A stretch of DNA of 22,967 nt, taken from assembly GCA_937894795.1 (NCBI GenBank), contig CALCQV010000007.1:1-22967 (forward strand), given 5' to 3'. This document shows, piece after piece, positions 17,005-22,967 of this stretch. Both the position numbers and the translations under genes were made by a program. The notes beneath the pieces were generated by a model. The model saw nothing but the letters and a program-made list of their open reading frames with translations. It was not told the DNA's origin and ran no database searches. Origin of the DNA: an uncultured Bacteroidales bacterium (GTDB lineage: Bacteria > Bacteroidota > Bacteroidia > Bacteroidales > Lentimicrobiaceae). Position 1 is the stretch's first letter, and each line of letters begins with the position of its first letter.

Positions 17005-18183
17005 ATGAATAAAACTTTTAGAATATACCGTTTACTTGTTCCAATCCTGTTTTTGATGGTTGCTTCATCCTATGCGCAGGATTCCACCGGCCACAGCAAG
17101 TTGCTGGTAAACGGTTATGTAAAGGATTTGCAGATGGTAATTTTTCAGGATTATAAGAGTGATTGGGCAACAGCAAATCTTATTCACAATCGGTTGAATT
17201 TTAAATACAATATTTCACCCTCCTTTACGGCAGCTATTGAGTTAAGAAACAGGTTTTTTTATGGCGATATACTGACCACTTACCCGGGTTATAACAAGAC
17301 CTTTGAAGATGATAACGGAATAGTCAGCCTTTCAAAAAATATCCTTGATGAGAAATCATTTCTGCTTAATACTTCCATTGACAGGGCATGGCTTGAATAT
17401 TCGAAAGATAATTTTCAAATAATTATTGGCAGGCAGAGGATAAATTGGGGACAAACCTTTGTATGGAATCCAAATGACCTTTTCAACACCTATTCTTATT
17501 TCGATTTTGATTATGAAGAGAAACCCGGGGTGGATGCTTTAAGATTGCAATATTATTCAAGTACCACTTCGGTGATTGAATTCGCCGTCAAAATAAACCA
17601 TCAAAAGAAAGCCACTGTTGCCGGTTTTTACCGATTTAACAGATGGAATTATGATTTCCAGTTTATCGGTGGTGAAGCTGACCAAACCGATTTTGTTATT
17701 GGCACAGGTTGGTCAGGACAAGTTTTGAAAGGGGGCTTTCGCGGAGAAGCAAGTTTTTTTATGCCCATCAGTAATTTCAATGATACAACGGGAACTCTGG
17801 TCGCTTCTGTAGGATATGATTATACGTTTAAAAATTCCCTTTTCCTGCAGTTTGAGGCCTTGTACAACGGGTATTCAGACACATTGAATATTATATCATT
17901 GGCTCAGATCAACAACAACTCAATGAATGCCAAAAACCCGTTTTTGTCAGATTACTCTTTCTTCCTTTCTTCCGGCTATCCCATCACTCCGCTTTTAAAT
18001 GCGTCTTTATCAGGAATCATCAATCCCAATTCAAAATTATATTTCGTCATACCATCCATGACACTTTCGTTAAAGGACAACCTCGAACTTTCACTACTGG
18101 CTCAACTATTCCGCTTATGCGGGACAAACAATCCTGATCAAAACGGAAATTACATTTTTTTAAGGCTTAAAGGCAGTTTTTAG
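17005..18183 (+). CDS. Putative outer-membrane beta-barrel protein (DUF1302/porin-like)
   Basis: I take the ATG at 17005 rather than the in-frame GTG one codon earlier; the product is 392 residues. A signal peptide is clear (about 1-25, ending SSYA-Q). The mature part is rich in alternating aromatic/polar stretches and ends in ...LRLKGSF with a terminal Phe, the usual mark for barrel insertion by the BAM complex. The segment IIIGRQRINWGQTFVWNPND (around 140-160) recalls barrel families such as DUF1302 and phosphate-selective porins, in which a GRQxxxWG strand is common. It follows the ABC genes by 34 nt, across a terminator, and may be their outer-membrane partner. The exact family is uncertain. 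Confidence 0.75.
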   Translation: MNKTFRIYRLLVPILFLMVASSYAQDSTGHSKLLVNGYVKDLQMVIFQDYKSDWATANLIHNRLNFKYNISPSFTAAIELRNRFFYGDILTTYPGYNKTFEDDNGIVSLSKNILDEKSFLLNTSIDRAWLEYSKDNFQIIIGRQRINWGQTFVWNPNDLFNTYSYFDFDYEEKPGVDALRLQYYSSTTSVIEFAVKINHQKKATVAGFYRFNRWNYDFQFIGGEADQTDFVIGTGWSGQVLKGGFRGEASFFMPISNFNDTTGTLVASVGYDYTFKNSLFLQFEALYNGYSDTLNIISLAQINNNSMNAKNPFLSDYSFFLSSGYPITPLLNASLSGIINPNSKLYFVIPSMTLSLKDNLELSLLAQLFRLCGTNNPDQNGNYIFLRLKGSF

Positions 18184-18348
18184 TCATCCTTCACCCCGTC
18201 TTGGAATGTTAACGCTTGGCGCAAGGCGCTTGGCGCAAGGCGCTTGGCGCAAAAGGCGTGGGGCTGGGGGCTTGGGGCTCCTTCGATCGGGGTGGCGCAT
18301 GGCGGACATGATAGTCCGCTGCAGGCATGGAACTTTTCACTTTTGCCT
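18184..18348. repeat. GC-rich low-complexity block downstream of the ABC operon
   Basis: Three tandem copies of CGCTTGGCGCAAGG start at 18213, 18227 and 18241, the last with two extra A's. Each unit is partly self-complementary (CTTG-gcg-CAAG). GGGGCT-type runs follow at about 18258-18280. A perfect hairpin GCGGAC-ATGATA-GTCCGC lies at 18302-18319. Just beyond, 18346-18370 repeats CCTTTAGCC/CTTAGCC. No gene is visible. Base composition is sharply more GC-rich than the flanking genes. Confidence 0.75.
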
Positions 18349-18735
18349 TTAGCCCTTAGCCTTTAGCCTTTCTCTGATGGGATAAACCTTCCACCGCATG
18401 TACGCCACAAAGGTGGTGATTACAAAGAGGACGGCGGTATATTGGGTGGAGCTGTTTTCGCCCCTGTTCAGGTGGTAACCGGTGGTGCTGGCGCTTATGA
18501 TCATCAGTCCGAGGGCGGTTAGGGGTATGCACCAGGTCTTGTAACGAAGTATGCCCGGCAGGAGCAGTCCGATGACTGCCAGCAGCTAGGTAATTCCATA
18601 AAGTACCGCAATCCGACACCAAGAGTTTGATTCATTATTTCAACATATTAGGCAGGCGGGAAGACCATCATCCAGCCATGCTGCAGGAACTGGGCAGCGA
18701 GCAACAGCTGAAGTATCCACAATACGATACACCAT
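18349..18735 (-). pseudogene. DoxX-like small membrane protein, decayed
   Basis: Joining two minus-strand frames gives an almost complete DoxX-like (DoxX_2-type) protein of about 125 residues with four helices. Frame one (about 18735 down to 18600) reads IVLWILQLLLAAQFLQHGW, then MMVFPPA, a TAA stop at 18650-18648, then YVEIMNQTLGVGLRYF. A one-base deletion near 18600 shifts the frame to ...GIT, a TAG at 18588-18586, then LLAVIGLLLPGILRYKTW and on to WKVYPIRERLKAKG, stop at 18351-18349. The expected parent reading is PPAEYVEI and RYFIGITELLAVIG, so GAA became TAA, GAG became TAG and one T was lost. The start codon is missing where the sequence meets the transposase fragment. Confidence 0.75.
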
Positions 18736-18948
18736 TGGAAACGTTTCGAATACGGAAAGACTCACACCAACCGTGTCGAGGGGTTGTGGAGCTTTGTAAA
18801 AGAGTGCATGATGAAGCATCACGGCGTGTCGAAGGAAAACTTTCCTCTCTACTTATCTGAGCAAGAATTTAGGTTTAACCACAGAAACGAGTACCTCTTT
18901 GAACTTCTGGTTGAGAAAATGTGTAATTTAGTACCCCTTTATGATTAA
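18736..18948 (+). pseudogene. IS1595-type transposase, 3' fragment
   Basis: The plus-strand frame from about 18736 to the TAA at 18946-18948 reads WKRFEYGKTHTNRVEGLW, SFVKECMMKHHGVSKENF, PLYLSEQEFRFNHRN and on to VPLYD. The HTNxVEGLWSFVK block followed by the FPLYLxExEFRFNxR block is the conserved C-terminal end of IS1595-family transposases. No start codon and no catalytic Asp residues remain. A different, out-of-frame reading at 18627-18860 is a shadow. The orientation matches the 5' fragment at 12523-12900, 5.8 kb upstream. The next gene begins only 14 nt after the stop. Confidence 0.78.
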
Positions 18949-18962
18949 TCACCAAATATAAT

Positions 18963-20126
18963 ATGCAGCAAGATAATATCATAATACGTGACCTGACTTT
19001 TAAACTTGCCTTGGCAGGATTGGTGATTGCTTTTTTAATCGTTGGGAAGCCTGTGCTTTTGCCGCTGGCAGTGGCTCTGTTGCTTTCGTTTTTACTTTTA
19101 CCAATTTCACGTAGATTGGAGAAATGGAGAGTACCCAGAGTAATAGCCATAATATTGAGTATAGTTGTTGCCATTGCTGTATTAGCCGGGCTGATGTACT
19201 TTTTCTATTCACAATTATTATTGTTTGTTAATGACTGGCCTGAATTAAGCAAACAAATGTCAGGCAGGTTGGATTCATTGTATCAATTCATTCATGAAAA
19301 GTTCAATTTCTCGAAATTTGAGCAGAAAAGCTGGGTAAATGAACGAATTACCTCTCTTGGTGCTTCTGCCGGAAGTTATGCATTAGGTGTTTTTACAGCC
19401 ACCGGATCTTTTATAGCGACACTGGCATTGTTGCCAATATTTATTTTTTTCATAACCTATTATAAACCAAAGTTTGTACACTTTATACAACTGGTATTCA
19501 AAGAAGAAAAAGCCGATGATACCCTTTCCATTATAAAGGAAATTTCAAGAGTATCGCAAAAGTATCTGAAAGGATTAATGCTTGATATATTAATACTATC
19601 TGTATTAAATTCGACAGGTTTTCTACTTTTTGGACTTAAACATGCAATTTTATTTGGAGTGCTTTTGGCATTTTTAAATATCATTCCTTATGTGGGAGTA
19701 TTAGTGGGAAGTATTTTGCCAATTACCATGGCTTTAATAACACATGACCAGATAAGTGTTGCTTTGGGAGTTGCAGCTGTTTGTGTAGTAGTGCAATTTC
19801 TTGATAACAATTTCATTACCCCAAATGTAATTGGGAGTAGTGTAAGCATAAATCCATTCGCATCCATTATAGCCCTAACTGTAAGTGCAATGGTTTGGGG
19901 CATGGTAGGAATGATAATTGCTCTTCCTTTGGTTGGAATGATAAAAGTGGCGCTTGATAATATTGAACCCCTGAAACCTTATGGATATCTAATTGGAGAG
20001 GAGAAGGACTACAAAAGAAATGAAATACTGGTGCGACGAATTTTTAGCCTGCGTTCCAGATTTACCAAACAACCGGTTTCAGATAATAAGGCGGAAGATA
20101 GAACCGATGAAACAAACAATAGCTGA
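18963..20126 (+). CDS. AI-2E family transporter (PerM/TqsA-like)
   Basis: This 387-residue inner-membrane protein fits the AI-2E/UPF0118 family: a pair of N-terminal helices around LAGLVIAFLIVGKPVLLPLA, a third at about 58-80, a polar amphipathic domain (about 85-135), and a hydrophobic C-terminal half. That half includes LNIIPYVGVLVGSILP, the typical family block, and the QFLDNNFITPNVIGSSVSINP loop. Members include TqsA (signal export) and Na+/H+ antiporter-like proteins, so the substrate is open. The C-terminal tail after about 335 is charged and cytoplasmic. The ATG at 18963 is 14 nt after a transposase fragment, and no promoter was recognised in that short space. Confidence 0.9.
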   Translation: MQQDNIIIRDLTFKLALAGLVIAFLIVGKPVLLPLAVALLLSFLLLPISRRLEKWRVPRVIAIILSIVVAIAVLAGLMYFFYSQLLLFVNDWPELSKQMSGRLDSLYQFIHEKFNFSKFEQKSWVNERITSLGASAGSYALGVFTATGSFIATLALLPIFIFFITYYKPKFVHFIQLVFKEEKADDTLSIIKEISRVSQKYLKGLMLDILILSVLNSTGFLLFGLKHAILFGVLLAFLNIIPYVGVLVGSILPITMALITHDQISVALGVAAVCVVVQFLDNNFITPNVIGSSVSINPFASIIALTVSAMVWGMVGMIIALPLVGMIKVALDNIEPLKPYGYLIGEEKDYKRNEILVRRIFSLRSRFTKQPVSDNKAEDRTDETNNS

Positions 20127-20180
20127 AATATTAAAACAAAAGAAGGCTAAAATTTTAAGCCTTCTTTTGTTTTAATATTT
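20126..20180. terminator. 23-bp perfect hairpin, bidirectional terminator
   Basis: The left arm 20126-20148 and right arm 20158-20180 are perfect complements over 23 bp, with a 9-nt loop (AAAATTTTA). The arms contain AAAACAAAAGAAGGCT and AGCCTTCTTTTGTTTT, so each strand shows an A-rich side, a GC-containing stem top and a T-rich side. It starts at the last base of the AI-2E stop codon and ends 11 nt before the TPR gene stop. It therefore serves two convergent genes. Confidence 0.85.
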
Positions 20181-20191
20181 TGTGAAAATAC

Positions 20192-21160
20192 TTAGCTGCA
20201 TTTAAGCACATTCTTGATCTGATAGTTGGCAGATTCCATAAATGGACCCACGGCAGCTTTTTTGTATGAAGCACAGGCATTACCATTTTCACCTTTACCG
20301 GCCTGAGCATTTCCAATTTCAAAGTAGAAACGGGCTTTTTTAGCAGGGGTGTCTTCTTCAACCGATAAACCTTTTTCAGCCTGAGCAAAAGCTTCATCAT
20401 ACTTTGAAAGTTTATTAAGTGCAACAGCCTGTAAATAATAAATTTCAGGATTCTTATCGTTGTATAAAAGTGCTTTTTCAAGCTGTGAATTAGTTGTATT
20501 GAAATCGTTCTTTTTAAATGCATTATTTGCACTTACCAATAAATCATCACTCATGGTTTTACGGGCTGATTCAACGGTTTTCTCGTCATTGGTTGAAAGT
20601 CCTTTTTCAATGGCTTTATCCATTGCGCGGTACATTTCATTGTCCTTGTCCATTTTCTTATAAGCGAGGCCCATGTTCAGCCAGGCACGTGCCATGGTGC
20701 TGTCGAATTCCAGGGCTTTAGCATAACTTGCTACCGCAGCGTCAAACTGGCTTGCCTTATATTCATTCACACCTTTTGAGAGATATAATTTAGGTAAAAG
20801 ATCTTCTGCTTTAGCTTGGGTTGATTTATCATTATATTGAACTGAATAATCACGTACCGTAATAAAGTTAGCTATAGCTTCGTCAATTTTCTTTTCCTTA
20901 TATAATGCTGTTGCATAATTATACTGTAGTATAGGAATTTGCTCTTGTGCCATTTGTCCAATAGTATCTGCTTCAGGTCCTACTTTAGCAGCAATCGCTG
21001 CAGATTCTTTCATTGAATTGACAGCTTGCAGCAAGTCAGTTGATGCTAAGGTAACGGCTTTATTAAACGCATTAACGGCATCATCTTTAGTCTGAGCAAA
21101 TGAACTCATGGAAAGAGCCATCACTGTAATAATGGCTAATAATCTGATTGTCATTTTCAT
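20192..21160 (-). CDS. Secreted tetratricopeptide-repeat protein
   Basis: The 322-residue product begins with a signal peptide (MKMTIRLLAIITVMALSMSSFA-Q), so it is periplasmic or otherwise envelope-located. At least four TPR-like helix pairs are visible: around 80-105 (TALYKEKKIDEAIANF), 130-165 (GVNEYKASQFDAAVASYAKA), 208-232 and 238-275 (KNPEIYYLQAVALNKLSKYDEA), with a final one near 285-305. There is no enzyme domain, so it is probably a scaffold or partner-binding protein. It has its own promoter (21201-21208) and a strong shared terminator, so it is likely monocistronic. Such proteins are common in Bacteroidota and mostly uncharacterised. Confidence 0.88.
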   Translation of the reverse strand: MKMTIRLLAIITVMALSMSSFAQTKDDAVNAFNKAVTLASTDLLQAVNSMKESAAIAAKVGPEADTIGQMAQEQIPILQYNYATALYKEKKIDEAIANFITVRDYSVQYNDKSTQAKAEDLLPKLYLSKGVNEYKASQFDAAVASYAKALEFDSTMARAWLNMGLAYKKMDKDNEMYRAMDKAIEKGLSTNDEKTVESARKTMSDDLLVSANNAFKKNDFNTTNSQLEKALLYNDKNPEIYYLQAVALNKLSKYDEAFAQAEKGLSVEEDTPAKKARFYFEIGNAQAGKGENGNACASYKKAAVGPFMESANYQIKNVLKCS

Positions 21161-21200
21161 TTGTTGTTTAAGTTTTAATTGAATTTGTTTGTCTCGGTGG

Positions 21201-21208
21201 CAAATATA
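21201..21208 (-). promoter_or_regulatory. -7 box for the TPR gene
   Basis: Read on the minus strand, TATATTTG (21208 to 21201) matches TAnnTTTG exactly and lies 40 nt before the TPR start codon. No convincing -33 TTG is at the standard spacing. Confidence 0.5.
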
Positions 21209-21335
21209 ACCAATAACGTGCCAAAAATTATTTGTCAGGGGTATTTAATTAACAATGCAAGAAAAAAAAGCTTAAAAAGTTAAGAGTTACATTAATTTCG
21301 TGTCAATAGTAGGATTAATCTCTGAAAAAATATTA

Positions 21336-21343
21336 TACATTTG
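21336..21343 (+). promoter_or_regulatory. -7 box for the one-helix protein/DUF3822/rsmD unit
   Basis: TACATTTG matches TAnnTTTG exactly and lies 21 nt before the ATG at 21365. It overlaps the TTG codon at 21341, which argues against that codon being a translation start. Confidence 0.55.
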
Positions 21344-21364
21344 CAATGGCAAAAAACAATATTT

Positions 21365-21964
21365 ATGAAAAGCACAATTATTAAGATTGCTCTGGGAGTG
21401 GTTATTATAGTATTAGGCTATTTCCTCTATGCTTCAATAATGAGACCTGTTCGTTTTCAGGATGAATTAAATCGCAGAAATGAACTCATCGTGAACAAAT
21501 TAAAGGACATCAGGGTCGCTCAGAATTTGTATAAGCAATTTAACAATGCTTATACAGGGAGTTTTGATACACTCTTTACTTTCCTGAAAACAGGCGAAAT
21601 CCCTGTTGTAAAGATGGTTGCTGATCCCAATGACACAACTTTTACCCGCACAATCAATGATACCGTTGGTTACATCAAAATTGCAGATTCACTTTATTCA
21701 AAAAGAGAAAACTTTAGAATTGAAGACCTGGCTATTATCCCGTTCTCTGATGGTCGTCGTTTTGAAATGAAAACAGCAAAGATCGATAAGGGAGGAGTTA
21801 TGGTTAGCGTTATTGAAATTCTGGTGCCTTATGAATACTATATGTTTGATAAGGACTCGCAGGATGTACTCAATTTGACTGAACGTCAAAAAAGAATAAA
21901 TAAATACCCCGGTATACGTATGGGCTCACTTACAGAGGCATCCACCGACGGGAACTGGGAATAA
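21365..21964 (+). CDS. Membrane-anchored protein of unknown function
   Basis: I do not recognise a characterised family. From the ATG at 21365 the protein has 199 residues. The frame can be extended to a TTG at 21341, but that lies in the -7 box. One hydrophobic segment (about 5-25, IIKIALGVVIIVLGYFLYAS) is followed by a charged, probably helical stretch (about 30-60, RFQDELNRRNELIVNKLKDI) and a mixed soluble domain, likely in the periplasm. The layout recalls pilin-like or anchored envelope proteins, without a prepilin cleavage motif. It is 10 nt upstream of the DUF3822 gene and probably co-transcribed with it and rsmD. Confidence 0.78.
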   Translation: MKSTIIKIALGVVIIVLGYFLYASIMRPVRFQDELNRRNELIVNKLKDIRVAQNLYKQFNNAYTGSFDTLFTFLKTGEIPVVKMVADPNDTTFTRTINDTVGYIKIADSLYSKRENFRIEDLAIIPFSDGRRFEMKTAKIDKGGVMVSVIEILVPYEYYMFDKDSQDVLNLTERQKRINKYPGIRMGSLTEASTDGNWE

Positions 21965-21974
21965 AGAATATAAC

Positions 21975-22820
21975 ATGACCGGGCTTCGTACAACACTAAG
22001 TTGTTTTGACCGAATATTTGACGAGGCTTCAAGTGAAAATTATAATATGTCCATCCGGCTTCAGCCGGATGGACTTTTGTTTTCCATACAAGATCATATA
22101 ACTCTTAAGTATATTGGCTTTCAGTCAATTATGTTGGCCAGCGCCTCCGAGATATATGATTTTATCGGGAAGAGTGGTTTATTGCGCAGCAATTACTACA
22201 AAACAGTATGCATTACGCCATCATCCAAGTATACTATAGTGCCCGGCGCATTGTATATGCCGGATCAGGTTGAAGAGTATTTCCAATTTGTAAATCATCT
22301 GAAAAATGATGAAGAGCTAGGGACATGCAAGTTGCTTTTTGATGATGCAGCTTTAATCTATGCAACTGAATTGGCGTATACACAAATAGTGCATGATTTC
22401 TTTCCCAAAGCAGTTATTTTACCGGGTGTTGCCGCTTTTTCAAATTTTATTCTTCCCCGATATCGCAATTCCAGCACTTCATCAATGTTCCTGAATATTA
22501 ATCATGATAATTTTGATTTGATTTTATTGAATGATGGGAAGTTGATTTTTTGTAATAATTTCAGTTTCAAGGCAGTTGAAGATCTCATATACTATACAAT
22601 CTTTGTAGTTGACCAACTGAAAGTAAATCAGGAGAAGGTTGAACTGAAACTGTCGGGGAATGTTGATTTAAATTCAGATTTGATCAAGTTATTGAGAAAA
22701 TATATCAAGAATGTTGAGATGCTTGCTATAGAACAGGAAGTCCAGATGAGTTATGCGTTGAATGACTTGGAAAAGCATAGATATATTGACCTTTTTAATC
22801 CCCGGTTATGCGAATTATAA
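21975..22820 (+). CDS. DUF3822 family protein
   Basis: The 281-residue product matches my memory of the Bacteroidota family DUF3822, which typically lies directly upstream of rsmD, as here. No signal peptide or membrane helix is seen, so it should be cytoplasmic. The alternation of short strands and helices, with LLFDDAALIYATELAY near the middle and MFLNINHDNFDLILLNDGKL at about 172-191, looks like two similar lobes of an actin/Hsp70-type (ASKHA) fold, a structural guess. The function is unknown. Its last 13 nt overlap the start of rsmD, implying translational coupling. Confidence 0.82.
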   Translation: MTGLRTTLSCFDRIFDEASSENYNMSIRLQPDGLLFSIQDHITLKYIGFQSIMLASASEIYDFIGKSGLLRSNYYKTVCITPSSKYTIVPGALYMPDQVEEYFQFVNHLKNDEELGTCKLLFDDAALIYATELAYTQIVHDFFPKAVILPGVAAFSNFILPRYRNSSTSSMFLNINHDNFDLILLNDGKLIFCNNFSFKAVEDLIYYTIFVVDQLKVNQEKVELKLSGNVDLNSDLIKLLRKYIKNVEMLAIEQEVQMSYALNDLEKHRYIDLFNPRLCEL

Positions 22821-22957
22821 GTGGATCACACAAAAGTAGAAAAATAAGTCCGCCAAAAAATCTACCTGTTCGTCCAACTACGGATATGGCCAAAGAAGCA
22901 TTGTTTAATATACTGGATAATAATTTTAATCTGGATGAAATAGTGGTGCTTGATTAA
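22808..22957 (+). pseudogene. rsmD: 16S rRNA (guanine966-N2)-methyltransferase RsmD, N-terminal part only
   Basis: The frame from ATG at 22808 reads MRIISGSHKSRKISPPKNLP and on to RPTTDMAKEALFNIL, the well-conserved start of RsmD, which methylates G966 of 16S rRNA. At residue 49 (IVVLD), exactly where the SAM-binding motif DLFxGxG should follow, the next codon is TAA (22955-22957), and the window ends 10 nt later. The gene should be about 175-185 residues. The break may be a real stop, but an error at a contig end is more likely. It is counted here as partial/broken, with the gene identity secure. Confidence 0.8.
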
Positions 22958-22967
22958 AATTATTATA

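Noticed and set aside
18356..18622. Minus-strand open frame of 88 codons
   Set aside because: It is a shadow frame over the DoxX-like remnant; the hydrophobic DoxX reading is in the other two frames.
18627..18860. Plus-strand open frame of 77 codons
   Set aside because: It is out of frame with the recognisable IS1595 C-terminal blocks and overlaps the DoxX-like pseudogene; its translation has no family features.
12491..18957. Terminal inverted repeats of the split IS (ATTTGGT at 12491-12497 against ACCAAAT at 18951-18957)
   Set aside because: Only 7 bp in AT-rich DNA, with no matching target duplication; not enough to define element ends.
21341..21364. TTG start at 21341 for the one-helix membrane protein
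   Set aside because: The codon overlaps the TACATTTG -7 box, so it would lie upstream of the transcript start. ATG at 21365 directly precedes the membrane anchor.

Overview
The window looks like a contig from a member of the Bacteroidota, most likely order Bacteroidales. Several upstream regions carry the TAnnTTTG-type -7 box of that phylum. Shine-Dalgarno sites are weak, the DNA is fairly AT-rich, and the gene content fits: large single-chain PurL, Bacteroidota-type AMP nucleosidase, DUF3822 next to rsmD, and secreted proteins with signal peptides ending ...A-Q. Both ends cut through genes. No rRNA, tRNA or CRISPR array was seen.

Layout. 1-971 (minus) is a 3'-truncated YeiH-type membrane transporter, divergent from purL (1062-4757). 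After a 315-nt gap with a hairpin and a good promoter comes a likely lipid operon: an SDR oxidoreductase (5073-5831) and two tandem paralogous long-chain acyl-CoA synthetases (5842-7623, 7698-9509). Convergent to these is an amn-holA pair on the minus strand (11299-9517). Divergent from amn is a small orphan PD-(D/E)XK protein (HsdR N-terminal domain), followed by a four-helix membrane protein.

12523-18948 is the accessory-looking part. A 5' piece of an IS1595-type transposase (zinc ribbon, stops just before where the first catalytic Asp is expected) lies on the left. A 3' piece of an IS1595-type transposase lies on the right, about 5.8 kb away and in the same orientation. Between them is a tidy five-gene operon (13038-18183): a periplasmic LolA-like protein, two FtsX/MacB-type permeases, a LolD-like ATPase and a putative outer-membrane beta-barrel. 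Next to the right-hand piece is a decayed DoxX-like gene with two nonsense codons and one frameshift. Both borders hold short low-complexity repeats. The operon may form a trans-envelope system for a lipid or lipoprotein-like substrate, but this is inference.

18963-22967 returns to ordinary chromosome: an AI-2E-family transporter and a secreted TPR protein converge on a 23-bp perfect hairpin. They are followed by a conserved Bacteroidota group: a one-helix envelope protein, a DUF3822 protein, and the start of rsmD, which hits a stop codon just before the contig end.
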